Positions 53,216 through 61,887 are shown, counted from the first letter of the stretch. The stretch: 64,000 bases of DNA from Brevundimonas sp. (GCF_003248455.1 NZ_QFNM01000005.1:112786-176785); one strand, 5' to 3'. Notes: a model not told the origin generated them from the sequence alone. Numbers and translations: made by a program.

Positions 53216-54115
53216 ATGACCGATAAACCGACCGAAGCCGACCTGAACGCCCTGGACGTCACCGACGCCGAGGCGGCCGAGATCAACAGCATCGCCCAGC
53301 CGTTGGTGCCGGACGCTGCGCCGGATGCGAACGACGACCTGGTGCAGATCGATTCGACCGCCGACGGGGTCGTCTTCGTCACTATCAACCGGCCGGAGAA
53401 GAAGAACGCCTTCGACGCCGCGACCATCGCCGCCCTGCATGAGGCCTTCGAGACGCTGCATGGCGCGGACCGTGTGCGGGCGGTCTTCATCCGCGGGGCG
53501 GGCGGCGCCTTCAGCGCCGGAGCCGACCTGAACTGGATGCGCGACGCGGCGGCCTGGTCCGAGAGCGACAATCGCGACGACGCCTTGGGCCTGGCGCGGA
53601 TGCTGAAGGCGCTGCATGACGTGCCGGCGCTCACTGTGGCGGTGGTCGAGGGCAATGCGATGGGCGGCGGGGCCGGCATCGTCGCCGCCTGCGACATGGC
53701 CGTGGCGGTCGAGGGCGCGCGCTTCGCCTTCTCCGAAGTCAAGCTGGGCCTGATCCCGGCGACCATCGCCCCCTATGTGATCGAGGCCGTCGGAGCCCGG
53801 CGCGCCCGCCAGCTTTTTCTGACCGGCAACGCCTTCGACGCCGACTACGCCGCCCACGCCGGGCTGATCGACCTGGTGCTGCCCGAAGGGTCGGTGGACG
53901 AGTTCATCGGCATGCTGAGCGACAGCCTGACCGGCAATGCGCCGGGCGCGATGGGCGACGCCAAACGCCTGGTCAACGACATCGCCTACCATAAGATCGA
54001 CACCGGCCTGCTGGACGAAACCGCCAAACGCATCGCCCGCGCGCGGGTCTCAGAGGAGGGACGCGAGGGCGTCGCCGCCTTCCTGGAAAAGCGCAAGGCA
54101 AGCTGGACGGCCTGA
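53216..54115 (+). CDS. Enoyl-CoA hydratase, probable methylglutaconyl-CoA hydratase
   Basis: A 299-residue crotonase-fold protein. Oxyanion-hole elements are FIRGAGGAFSAGADLNWMRD and VAVVEGNAMGGGAGIVAACD; ARFAFSEVKLGLIPATIAPY and VIEAVGARRARQLFLTG are typical of the methylglutaconyl-CoA hydratase group, where AUH/LiuC acts in leucine degradation. It lies between the two methylcrotonyl-CoA carboxylase genes, which supports that role. The first 45 residues (TEADLNALDVTDAEAAEIN) are an acidic extension not usual for the family, although the ATG at 53216 has GAAGGAA just upstream. A strong inverted repeat follows it. Confidence 0.85.
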   Translation: MTDKPTEADLNALDVTDAEAAEINSIAQPLVPDAAPDANDDLVQIDSTADGVVFVTINRPEKKNAFDAATIAALHEAFETLHGADRVRAVFIRGAGGAFSAGADLNWMRDAAAWSESDNRDDALGLARMLKALHDVPALTVAVVEGNAMGGGAGIVAACDMAVAVEGARFAFSEVKLGLIPATIAPYVIEAVGARRARQLFLTGNAFDADYAAHAGLIDLVLPEGSVDEFIGMLSDSLTGNAPGAMGDAKRLVNDIAYHKIDTGLLDETAKRIARARVSEEGREGVAAFLEKRKASWTA

Positions 54116-54142
54116 ACGGGGCCAGTTCGACAGTTTGAAGGG

Positions 54143-54269
54143 CGTCATTCCGGGGCGTCCGAAGGACGAACCCGGAACCCAGGGGGCTTTCACCAGCGCA
54201 TGACGAGGTCGGCGTTTGGACCGCCCCCTGGCTTCCGGGTTCCTCGCTGCGCTCAGCCCCGGAATGACG
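54143..54269. repeat. Long nested inverted-repeat element
   Basis: Perfect 14-bp outer arms CGTCATTCCGGGGC (54143-54156) and GCCCCGGAATGACG (54256-54269) enclose a second pair of 19-base arms, 54169-54187 and 54223-54241, with one mismatch. The centre is 35 bases. It lies in the gap between two convergent genes, where it could fold as a large hairpin, but it lacks a T-tract. The CCGGGAACCC-type motif resembles dispersed alphaproteobacterial repeats and is distinct from the GTCATCC family elsewhere in the window. Confidence 0.85.
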
Positions 54270-54280
54270 GGTGAATTCGT

Positions 54281-54892
54281 TCAGGCGTAGTTGAAGCTGA
54301 TCGAGATGCGGTCGGCCTTGGCCTGGTTGGTCGGCACCTCGTGCCGCAGCCAGCTTTCCCACATCAGGACCGTGCCTGCCTGGGGCCGCAGATAGACGAA
54401 GGGGCGTTCGGCCTCGGCCGCGTCTTCCGTCACGCCGGGCCGGGCCATCATGAAGGGCAGGCGCGGATCCTCCAGCTTCAGCGACGAGGCGCCGTCGGGC
54501 ACGTCGATATAGACTGTGCCCGACAGGAAAGCGTGGGGGTGGATATGGCCGGTGTGGCCGCCGCCGGGCTTCAGGATATTGACCCACAGATTGTCCAGCC
54601 GCGGCTTTCTGGCCAGGTCGAAGTTCAGCGCCCGGGCGTAGGCGACGGCGTGACGATCCAGATGGCGCTTCAGCTCCGCGAACTCTGGGAACCGCTGCGG
54701 CAGGTCGTTCAGCGAGGCGTAGGAGGTGTAGCCGCGATAGGCGTTGTCGCGGCACCAGCGGCGGCCGGCCGCATCCTCCTCGGCCATCATACGGACGACG
54801 TCGATCAGCTGTTCGTTGAACGCGGCCCAGCCCCGTCCCTCGGAGAGGGAGGCTTCGTAGACCTGGGTGACAAAGAGAGGGCGCAGAGACAT
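54281..54892 (-). CDS. 2-oxoglutarate/Fe(II) oxygenase-like protein (TIGR02466 family)
   Basis: A 203-residue protein that resembles the TIGR02466 family of putative 2OG-Fe(II) oxygenases. Candidate iron ligands are HIHPHAFLSGTVYIDVP (His/His) and the later His in RHEVPTNQAKADR, with the Arg in DRISISFNY suited to binding 2-oxoglutarate. Substrate unknown. It is encoded against the direction of the leucine-degradation genes and lies between the hydratase gene and the biotin subunit gene, with a 13-base space to the repeat; that insertion is curious. The divergent biotin subunit gene starts 85 bases away. Confidence 0.75.
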   Translation of the reverse strand: MSLRPLFVTQVYEASLSEGRGWAAFNEQLIDVVRMMAEEDAAGRRWCRDNAYRGYTSYASLNDLPQRFPEFAELKRHLDRHAVAYARALNFDLARKPRLDNLWVNILKPGGGHTGHIHPHAFLSGTVYIDVPDGASSLKLEDPRLPFMMARPGVTEDAAEAERPFVYLRPQAGTVLMWESWLRHEVPTNQAKADRISISFNYA

Positions 54893-54977
54893 CGGTTTGG
54901 CTTAACGTCTGGCGAGGCGCCTGAGAAGGGTCGTGCGAGCGCTCGCCACCCGCGCACGATCCGGCTAATAACCCATC

Positions 54978-56939
54978 ATGTTCAAGTCCGTCCTTGTCGC
55001 CAATCGCGGCGAAATCGCCTGCCGCGTCCTCCGCACCGCCAAGCGGATAGGATTGCGCACCATCGCCGTCTATTCCGAGGCGGACGCCGGGGCCCTGCAT
55101 GTACGCGAGGCCGACGAGGCGGTGCTGATCGGCCCGGCGGCGGCGCGCGAGAGCTATCTGGACGGCGCCAAGGTCCTGGCGGCGGCCAAGGCGACCGGCG
55201 CCGAAGCGATCCACCCCGGATACGGCTTCGTGAGCGAGAATGCCGACTTCGCCGAGGCCGTCGCGGCGGCGGGCCTGATCTGGATCGGCCCTGACCCGTC
55301 GTCGATCCGGGCCATGGGCCTGAAGGACGCGGCCAAACAGCTGATGATCGAGGCCGGGGTGCCCGTCACGCCCGGCTATCAGGGCGCGGACCAGTCGGAG
55401 GCGACCCTGACGGCGGAAGCGGCGCGGATCGGTTATCCGGTGCTGATCAAGGCGGTCGCGGGCGGCGGCGGCAAGGGGATGAAGCGGGTCGACGATCCGG
55501 CCGACTTCGCCGCCGGTCTGGCCAGCGCCAAGCGCGAGGGCGCGGCGGCCTTCGGCGACGACCGCGTGCTGATCGAACGCTACATCACCCGCCCGCGCCA
55601 CATCGAGGTGCAGGTGTTCGGGGACAGGCACGGAAACGTCGTTCACCTGTACGAGCGCGACTGCTCGCTGCAACGCCGCCACCAGAAGGTGATCGAGGAG
55701 GCGCCGGCGCCGGGCATGAGCGAGGCCGTCCGCGCCGCCGTCGCTGGCGCGGCGATCAAGGCGGCCAGGGCGGTGAACTATGTCGGAGCGGGCACCATCG
55801 AATTCATCGCCGACGCCTCGGATGGGCTGAAGGCGGACGGCGTCTGGTTCATGGAAATGAACACCCGACTGCAGGTCGAACACCCCGTGACCGAAAGCGT
55901 CACCGGCGTCGATCTGGTCGAATGGCAGTTCCGCGTCGCCGCGGGCGAGCCGATCCCGCTGAAGCAGGATGAGATCAGGCTGAACGGCTGGGCCATGGAG
56001 GCGCGGCTTTATGCCGAAGATCCGGCGAACGGCTTCCTGCCGTCGATCGGTCGGCTGGAGCATTTCGTCATGCCAGACGATGTCCGTGTCGATACGGGCG
56101 TGGAGCAGGGCGGAGAGGTCAGCCAGTTTTACGACCCCATGATCGCCAAGCTGATCGTGCACGAAGACACGCGCGAGGCGGCGGCGGCGCGCCTGGCCGA
56201 AGCGGCCGGGGAGGTCGAGGTCTGGCCGGTCAAGGCCAACGCCGGCTTCCTGAAACGCTGCCTTGAGCACCCGCGCTTCGTCGCCGGCGACGTGGATACG
56301 GGCTTTGTCGCGGCCGAGGAGGCGGCGCTGCAACCCCGCCCATCCGACGAGGCGACGCTGGCGGCGCTTACACTGATCGCGGAGGGTGCGACGGAGGCGG
56401 CGGAAGCTCCGTCGGATCGTTTCAGCCCCTGGGGCGGACAGCCGGGCCTGTCCTATGGCGTGCGCCTGAACGGACCGCCGCAGACGACGGTGTGGGCCCA
56501 TGTCGATGGTCAGGGCGTCTCGGCCGCCATGACGCCGATCGAGACGGGCTGGCGCGGTCCATTGGGCGAACTGGCCCATGCCGGTTTCGACCAGGTGCAG
56601 GCCGAAGATCGGGTGTTCGGCTATCAGGCCCTCGACGACGGCTTCGTATTGTTCGTCGACGGCGAGGCGCGGCGGATCACGCCCTATCGCGCGGCGGCGG
56701 GTTCGGGCGCAGGCGCTGTGTCCGACGGGTCCCTACGTGCGCCCATGCCGGGCAAGATCGTCGCCACGCCGGTCAAGGCCGGCGACGCCGTGACCAAGGG
56801 CCAGCCGGTCGTGGTGCTGGAAGCCATGAAGATGGAACACGCCCTGACGGCCCCATTCGACGGATTGGTCGAGAGCGTGGCGGGCCTGGGCGATCAGGTG
56901 GTCGAGGCCGCCGTGCTGGCGGTGGTCAGGGCGCGCTAA
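54978..56939 (+). CDS. Methylcrotonoyl-CoA carboxylase subunit alpha (biotin carboxylase and carrier)
   Basis: A 653-residue protein with an N-terminal biotin carboxylase (KSVLVANRGEIACRVLRTAK, IHPGYGFVSENADFAEAV, ATP-grasp glycine loop VAGGGGKGMKRVD, EMNTRLQVEHPVTESVTGVD) and a C-terminal biotinyl domain with EAMKMEH, where Lys618 is biotinylated. It carboxylates 3-methylcrotonyl-CoA with the beta subunit encoded 1.8 kb upstream on the same strand. The middle region (about 480-580) matches the BT domain of MCC-type alpha subunits in position. ATG at 54978. It is separated from its partner genes by the antisense oxygenase gene, so it probably has its own promoter. Confidence 0.92.
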   Translation: MFKSVLVANRGEIACRVLRTAKRIGLRTIAVYSEADAGALHVREADEAVLIGPAAARESYLDGAKVLAAAKATGAEAIHPGYGFVSENADFAEAVAAAGLIWIGPDPSSIRAMGLKDAAKQLMIEAGVPVTPGYQGADQSEATLTAEAARIGYPVLIKAVAGGGGKGMKRVDDPADFAAGLASAKREGAAAFGDDRVLIERYITRPRHIEVQVFGDRHGNVVHLYERDCSLQRRHQKVIEEAPAPGMSEAVRAAVAGAAIKAARAVNYVGAGTIEFIADASDGLKADGVWFMEMNTRLQVEHPVTESVTGVDLVEWQFRVAAGEPIPLKQDEIRLNGWAMEARLYAEDPANGFLPSIGRLEHFVMPDDVRVDTGVEQGGEVSQFYDPMIAKLIVHEDTREAAAARLAEAAGEVEVWPVKANAGFLKRCLEHPRFVAGDVDTGFVAAEEAALQPRPSDEATLAALTLIAEGATEAAEAPSDRFSPWGGQPGLSYGVRLNGPPQTTVWAHVDGQGVSAAMTPIETGWRGPLGELAHAGFDQVQAEDRVFGYQALDDGFVLFVDGEARRITPYRAAAGSGAGAVSDGSLRAPMPGKIVATPVKAGDAVTKGQPVVVLEAMKMEHALTAPFDGLVESVAGLGDQVVEAAVLAVVRAR

Positions 56940-57190
56940 AGCCCCACGGGGCGTCGGCGTCTTTCAGATCGGGGGCCGCCACATAGCTCTGGCGACCCGG
57001 ACGCCTGTGCTCGGGTCGAGCAGGCACAGGCTCAATTCGTCGTGACGGCCGGCATGGGCCGTGAGGCGGGATGATCAACCCGTACATGCTGGCCCCGTAA
57101 GGCGCTCAGGGAAAGCGGCGCCGGTCAGGCTGCAGCAGGCCGCTCATTAAGAATCTGGCCAATGGGCCCACGGGCCATTAGGTGGGCGCC

Positions 57191-57589
57191 ATGTTGCTGA
57201 ACATCATCAAGCTTGGCGTCGGCGTGCCCGACGTCGAATGGCTGGAGGCCCGAGCCGCCAAGGGCGCGCCCCTGATCGTCCACACTCGGATGACGCCCAA
57301 ACGCGCCGCCGAGATCGAGGACGGCGGCTCGCTGTATTGGGTGGTCAAGGGCGTCATTGTCTGCCGCCAGCTGGTCTTGGACATCGCCACCCTGGGGCAG
57401 GGCAAGGACAGTCGTTGCGAGATCACGCTGGAGCCCAGGGTCGTCCGCACCGCCCCGATGGCGCGGCGACCGTTTCAGGGCTGGCGCTATTTCGAGGCCA
57501 AGGATGCGCCGGCGGACATGAGCGAACTGGATGCGGGCGAGGCGCCGGAGGAACTGGTGCGTCAGTTGCGCGAACTGGGCGCCTGGTAG
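57191..57589 (+). CDS. DUF1489 family protein
   Basis: A 132-residue soluble protein. NIIKLGVGVPDVEWLEARAA, then HTRMTPKRAAEIEDGGSLYW, then VKGVIVCRQLVLDI and WRYFEAKDAPADM are the DUF1489 pattern, restricted largely to alphaproteobacteria. Function unknown. Start at 57191; a GTG nine bases upstream is possible. The 251-base spacer before it (56940-57190) holds a small hairpin GCCCC-AC-GGGGC just after the biotin subunit gene and no other feature I can name. The MATE transporter gene follows by 64 bases. Confidence 0.8.
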   Translation: MLLNIIKLGVGVPDVEWLEARAAKGAPLIVHTRMTPKRAAEIEDGGSLYWVVKGVIVCRQLVLDIATLGQGKDSRCEITLEPRVVRTAPMARRPFQGWRYFEAKDAPADMSELDAGEAPEELVRQLRELGAW

Positions 57590-57653
57590 CGCCAAATCCA
57601 CAAAGTTTTTGGGAGTTGACCCCGGCCGGCGCGCATGGCCTGTGCCGCCTCCC

Positions 57654-58997
57654 ATGATCGCGTTCAGCCCCCAGACCCGCCACACCCTTCGCGAACTGAC
57701 CCATCTGGCCTGGCCGGTGGTCATGGCGCGGCTGGGCATCATGACGATGGGGCTGACCGACGCCATCGTGGTGGGACATTACGCCAGCCGCGAACTGGCC
57801 TATCACTCCCTGGCCTGGGCGCCGTCGTCGGTGGTTCTGACTACGGCGGTCGGCCTGATGATGGGGGTCCAGGTCATGACCGCGCGTCTGAGGGGCGAGG
57901 GGCGGGGCGACGAGGTCGGGGCCGTGCTGCGCCGCGGCCTGGTCTATGCCTTGCAGATCGGGGTGATCTCGATGATCGGCCTCTTGCTGCTGGGGCCGTT
58001 CGGCATGGTCCATATGGGGCTGGAGGACGGGCTGGCCGAAGGCGCCGCGCCCGTTCTGATGATTTTCGCCCTGTCGATGCCGGCCTATCTGATTTCGGTG
58101 GCGGCGCAGTTCTTTCTGGAGGGGCTGCATCGGCCCAAGGCCGGCATGGTCGCCATGTGGGTGGCCAATGCGGTCAATCTGGCGCTGAACATCGTTCTGG
58201 TGCCCGACCTTTTGGGACTAGGCGTGGACGGGGCGGCGGCCTCGGCCTGGGCGACCTTCGGCGCCCGCACGGCCCTGGCCGTGTTCCTGGCCATCTATAT
58301 CCTGCGCCTGCCCGAGGCGCGGGCCTGGGGGCTGTTCGCCAAACCCAGACGCGACCGTTCGGTCGAGGTGGAGCAGATCCTGGTCGGGATCGGCGCGGGG
58401 TCGTCCAACTTCATCGAGGTCGGGGCCTTCGCGGCCATGACCCTGTTCGCCGGACAGCTGGGCGCGGCCGAGACGGCCAGCTGGGCCGTGGTCATCAATG
58501 TGTCCGCCATTGTCTTCATGGTGCCCATGGGCTTGTCATCGGCGACGGCGGTGCTGGTGGGACGGGCCTATGGGGCAGGGGACAAGGCGGGCGTGATGCG
58601 CAGCGGCCTGCTGGGCATCGGGGTGGTGACGGTTCTGGCCTTCATCATCGCCATCGGCCTGTGGCTGGCCGCGCGGCCGGTGGTCAGCGCCTATACGTCC
58701 GACCCCGCCATCCTGGCCATCGCGGCCCCGGCCCTGGTCCTGGCGACTCTGTTCTTCGTCGCCGACGCCCAGCAGGTCGTGGCCGCACAGGCCAACCGCG
58801 CGGCGGGCGACGTGGTCTGGCCCACGCTGATGCACCTGCTCTCCTATGGGATCATCATGATTCCGCTGGGCTGGTGGCTGGCGCACCGGATGGACGTGAA
58901 CGGCCTGGTCTGGTCGGTCATCGTCGCCAGCGTCATCTCCGGCGTCCTGCTGACGGGGCGGTTCTTGCGGGTGGCGAAGCGAGCAAGGCGCGAGTGA
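57654..58997 (+). CDS. MATE family efflux transporter
   Basis: A 447-residue inner-membrane protein with about twelve hydrophobic segments in two MatE halves: TLRELTHLAWPVVMARLGIM, MGLTDAIVVGHYASRELAYH in the first and NFIEVGAFAAMTLFAGQLGA, AAETASWAVVINVSAIVFMV, GLSSATAVLVGRAYGAGDKA in the second. These proteins export drugs or metabolites by Na+ or H+ antiport; the substrate is unknown. ATG at 57654 has no strong ribosome site. The gene ends within the left arm of a repeat element. Confidence 0.88.
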   Translation: MIAFSPQTRHTLRELTHLAWPVVMARLGIMTMGLTDAIVVGHYASRELAYHSLAWAPSSVVLTTAVGLMMGVQVMTARLRGEGRGDEVGAVLRRGLVYALQIGVISMIGLLLLGPFGMVHMGLEDGLAEGAAPVLMIFALSMPAYLISVAAQFFLEGLHRPKAGMVAMWVANAVNLALNIVLVPDLLGLGVDGAAASAWATFGARTALAVFLAIYILRLPEARAWGLFAKPRRDRSVEVEQILVGIGAGSSNFIEVGAFAAMTLFAGQLGAAETASWAVVINVSAIVFMVPMGLSSATAVLVGRAYGAGDKAGVMRSGLLGIGVVTVLAFIIAIGLWLAARPVVSAYTSDPAILAIAAPALVLATLFFVADAQQVVAAQANRAAGDVVWPTLMHLLSYGIIMIPLGWWLAHRMDVNGLVWSVIVASVISGVLLTGRFLRVAKRARRE

Positions 58998-59097
58998 CGG
59001 GCGGCGGGTGACGAGCGAGGTCTTTCCGATTTCCGGGAAATCGCACTTGCCGTGACCGCCAACGGTCGCCACTAACCACTCGCCACCCATCACTCGC
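58990..59097. repeat. Imperfect inverted-repeat element around a palindrome upstream of metG
   Basis: The left arm (58990-59015, beginning GCGAGTGACGGGCGG) is largely repeated in inverse orientation at 59072-59097 (ending CCCATCACTCGC). The centre holds CGATTTCC-G-GGAAATCG (59027-59043), a near-perfect palindrome. CACTCGCCAC recurs at 59077-59086 and 59091-59100. The left arm covers the last codons of the MATE gene. It looks like a dispersed intergenic element that could form a cruciform or mRNA hairpin in front of metG. Confidence 0.6.
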
Positions 59098-59108
59098 CAC
59101 TCGGTATC

Positions 59109-60812
59109 ATGTCCCGCATCCTCATCACCTCGGCGCTGCCCTACATCAACGGCATCAAGCACCTGGGGAATCTGGCGGGCTCGATGTTGCCGGCCGACGT
59201 CTGGGCGCGGTTCAAGCGGGCCCAAGGGCATGAGGTGCTCTATATCTGCGCCACCGACGAGCACGGCACGCCGGCCGAACTGGCCGCCGCCGCCGCCGGT
59301 CAGGACGTGCGCACCTATTGCGACGAGCAGCATGAAATTCAGAAGGCGGCGGGCGAAGCGTTCGGCCTCAGCTACGACTGGTTCGGCCGATCCTCGAACC
59401 CGCAGAACCATCGGCTGACCCAGCATTTCGCGGAGGCTTTGGAGAAGAACGGCCTGATCGAGGAACGGGTCGATCGGATGATCTATTCGATCGACGACGC
59501 CCGCTTCCTGCCCGACCGCTATGTCGAAGGCACCTGCCCGCACTGCGGCCATGTCGGCGCGCGGGGGGATCAGTGCGACAACTGCGGGCGGCTGCTGGAC
59601 CCGACCGACCTGATCGATCCCTATTCGTCGGTGTCGGGCTCCAGGAACCTGGAGGTGCGCGACACCCGCCACCTGTATCTGCTGCAGACCAAGATCGAGC
59701 CCGAAATCCGCGCCTGGGTCGACGCCAAGAGCGGCTGGCAGGTGCTGGCCAAGTCCATCGCCTACAAACATCTGGACGAGGGGCTGATCGACCGGGGCAT
59801 CACCCGCGACCTGGCCTGGGGCGTGCCCGTGACCAAGAACGGCTTTCCCCGGCCGGGCATGGAGGACAAGGTCTTCTACGTCTGGTTCGACGCTCCCATC
59901 GAATATATCGCGGCGACCGAGGAATGGGCCGAGGCGACCGGGAACAACTGGCGCGACTGGTGGCGTCTTGACGAAGGGGCGGAGGACGTCCGCTACGTCC
60001 AGTTCATGGGCAAGGACAACGTCGCCTTCCACACGGTTTCCTTCCCGGCGACCATCATCGGTTCGGGCGAGCCATGGAAGACGGTGGACCAGCTGAAGGC
60101 CTTCAACTGGCTGAACTGGTATGGCGGCAAGTTCTCGACCAGCCAGAAGCGCGGCGTCTTTATGGACCAGGCGCTGGAGTTGCTGCCGGCCGACTATTGG
60201 CGCTGGCGGCTGACGGCCTACGGGCCGGAACACGCGGATTCGGCCTTCACCTGGGAGGACTTCCAGGCCTCGACCAACAAGGACCTGGCCGACGTGCTGG
60301 GCAACTTCGTCAACCGCATCGTCAAGTTCGCCGAGTCCAAGTTCGACGGCGTCGTGCCCGAGGGCGGCGAGCCGGGGCCGGTCGAAACCAAGCTGGAGGC
60401 CGACATCAAGGCCGCCGTGGCCGAGGCGACCGAGCAGTTCGAGGCGATGGAGTTCCGAAAGGCGGCCGTGGCCATCCGCGCCGCCTGGGTGCTGGGCAAC
60501 GAATATCTGCAGGTCGCGGCGCCCTGGACGGCGTTGAAGACCGATCGCGATCAGGCGGCGGTGGGGGTGCGGACGGGTCTGAATCTGGTCGCCCTGTTCG
60601 CGCGTCTGGCGGCGCCGATCCTGCCGTTCACGGCGCCGAGGATCGCGGCCTCGGTCGGATCGACCGACCTGTCGTGGCCCGATGCGGGCGCGGACCTGCT
60701 GAACACCCTGCCGGTCGGGGGCAAGGTCGAGGCGCAGGGCGTGCTGTTCGCCAAGATCGAGGACGCCCAGGTGGCGGAATGGTCCGAACGGTTCGGCGGC
60801 GCGGACGCCTGA
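59109..60812 (+). CDS. metG: Methionine-tRNA ligase
   Basis: Charges tRNA-Met. The 567-residue class I synthetase starts ILITSALPYINGIKHLGNLA (the HIGH motif appears as HLGN), has a knuckle with four Cys (CPHCGHVGARGDQCDNCG) and the KMSKS motif as KFSTSQKRG near residue 340. The catalytic domain segments VFYVWFDAPIEYIAATEEW and FMGKDNVAFHTVSFPATIIG are characteristic. It ends after the anticodon-binding domain, without the C-terminal dimerisation domain of some MetG proteins. ATG at 59109 follows the repeat element by 11 bases, so the element must be in the leader. Confidence 0.95.
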   Translation: MSRILITSALPYINGIKHLGNLAGSMLPADVWARFKRAQGHEVLYICATDEHGTPAELAAAAAGQDVRTYCDEQHEIQKAAGEAFGLSYDWFGRSSNPQNHRLTQHFAEALEKNGLIEERVDRMIYSIDDARFLPDRYVEGTCPHCGHVGARGDQCDNCGRLLDPTDLIDPYSSVSGSRNLEVRDTRHLYLLQTKIEPEIRAWVDAKSGWQVLAKSIAYKHLDEGLIDRGITRDLAWGVPVTKNGFPRPGMEDKVFYVWFDAPIEYIAATEEWAEATGNNWRDWWRLDEGAEDVRYVQFMGKDNVAFHTVSFPATIIGSGEPWKTVDQLKAFNWLNWYGGKFSTSQKRGVFMDQALELLPADYWRWRLTAYGPEHADSAFTWEDFQASTNKDLADVLGNFVNRIVKFAESKFDGVVPEGGEPGPVETKLEADIKAAVAEATEQFEAMEFRKAAVAIRAAWVLGNEYLQVAAPWTALKTDRDQAAVGVRTGLNLVALFARLAAPILPFTAPRIAASVGSTDLSWPDAGADLLNTLPVGGKVEAQGVLFAKIEDAQVAEWSERFGGADA

Positions 60813-60837
60813 TCGAGCGGGCAGGGAACAGCGAAAG

Positions 60838-61551
60838 ATGACGCCGAACCTCGCGCCCCTGACCGAACCGCAACGCGCGGCGATCCGCCAGCGTCTGGCC
60901 CGCAGCGGTCGGGCCCAGGTCGATGGCGTGCTGATCGAGGCGGACGCCCTGGCCCTGCACCGGGCGGCGGTCCAGGCCGAGTACAATGTGGTGACGCGGC
61001 GCGGGTCGGGTCACGTCGATCTGCCGGCGGCCTGGCTGGCGTCGCTGACGCCGCAGCAGAAGACAGGTCTGGGCCAGGCGGTCCAGGCTTCCGCGCGCGA
61101 CGACTTTCAGTATCTGTACGACAATCACCCGATCTACGATCTGGCGGAGGCGGGTCAGGCGGCGCCGGTCTGGGCCGAACTGCTGGCCTTTCTGAACGGC
61201 GAAGCCTTTCTGGGCCTTATGCGCGACCTGACAGGCGAGCCCCGCATCGCTCTGGCCGACGCCCAACTGACGCGGTTCCGGGTGGGCCATTTTCTGACCG
61301 AGCACGACGACCATGCCGAGGGCAAGAACCGTTTCTTCGCCTATGTGCTGAACCTGACGCCGGCCTGGCGCATCGAATGGGGCGGCCTGCTGGCCTTCCA
61401 CGGGGCTGACGGCAATGTGGCCGAAGCCTTCACTCCGCGCTTCAACACCCTGAACCTGCTGAAGGTGCCGTCGCCTCATTCCGTGACGCAGATCGCCCTT
61501 TCCGCAGGCGCCGAACGGATTTCGGTGACGGGATGGTTGAGGGCGAGCTGA
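60838..61551 (+). CDS. 2OG-Fe(II) oxygenase (prolyl hydroxylase-like)
   Basis: A 237-residue protein with a double-stranded beta-helix. The likely metal ligands are HDDHAEGKNRF (His and Asp of HXD, HFLTEHDDH) and the distal His in PSPHSVTQIALSAGAERISVTGWL, where the Arg two strands later would bind 2-oxoglutarate. It resembles prolyl 4-hydroxylase-type enzymes that modify proteins or small molecules; the substrate is unknown. Start ATG 60838 lies 25 bases after metG, so cotranscription with metG is possible. Its TGA abuts the convergent rhodanese stop. Confidence 0.75.
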   Translation: MTPNLAPLTEPQRAAIRQRLARSGRAQVDGVLIEADALALHRAAVQAEYNVVTRRGSGHVDLPAAWLASLTPQQKTGLGQAVQASARDDFQYLYDNHPIYDLAEAGQAAPVWAELLAFLNGEAFLGLMRDLTGEPRIALADAQLTRFRVGHFLTEHDDHAEGKNRFFAYVLNLTPAWRIEWGGLLAFHGADGNVAEAFTPRFNTLNLLKVPSPHSVTQIALSAGAERISVTGWLRAS

Positions 61552-61887
61552 TCAACCCGCTGCGAACACCACCGGCAAGCCGGCCGCGTGCCAGGCCTGG
61601 ATGCCGCCGGTCAGGTTGAAGACCGGCTGGCCGTCGGGTCCGGTCGGGCCGACGAAGGCGCAGACCTGGTGGCTGCGGCCGCCCTTCAGGCACTGGACGA
61701 CGATCTTCTTGTCGGCGGGCAGGTCCAGCGCCTCCCAGGCGGCGGGCATCTGGCTGAGCGGCGCCAGGATCGCGCCTTCGATGCGGGCGGCGGCGTGTTC
61801 GTCCGGTTCGCGCACGTCGATCAGAACCGCCTCGCCGGACTGGAGCCAGGCGGCCGCCTCCTCGACCGTGACCGTGGCGACCGTCAT
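61552..61887 (-). CDS. Rhodanese-like domain protein
   Basis: A 111-residue single rhodanese domain. VEEAAAWLQSGEAVLIDVRE opens the domain, HAAARIEGAILAPLSQM follows and the active-site loop is QCLKGGRSHQ with catalytic Cys. The end NLTGGIQAWHAAGLPV is typical. It may transfer sulfane sulfur; the acceptor is unknown. Its ATG overlaps the TGA of the TerC-family gene upstream (ATGA at 61887-61884), so the two proteins are coupled. Confidence 0.85.
   Translation of the reverse strand: MTVATVTVEEAAAWLQSGEAVLIDVREPDEHAAARIEGAILAPLSQMPAAWEALDLPADKKIVVQCLKGGRSHQVCAFVGPTGPDGQPVFNLTGGIQAWHAAGLPVVFAAG

Noticed and set aside
53973..56579. An 868-codon minus-strand open frame over the methylcrotonyl-CoA carboxylase alpha gene
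   Set aside because: It lies opposite a protein with full biotin carboxylase motifs and itself has no family features.
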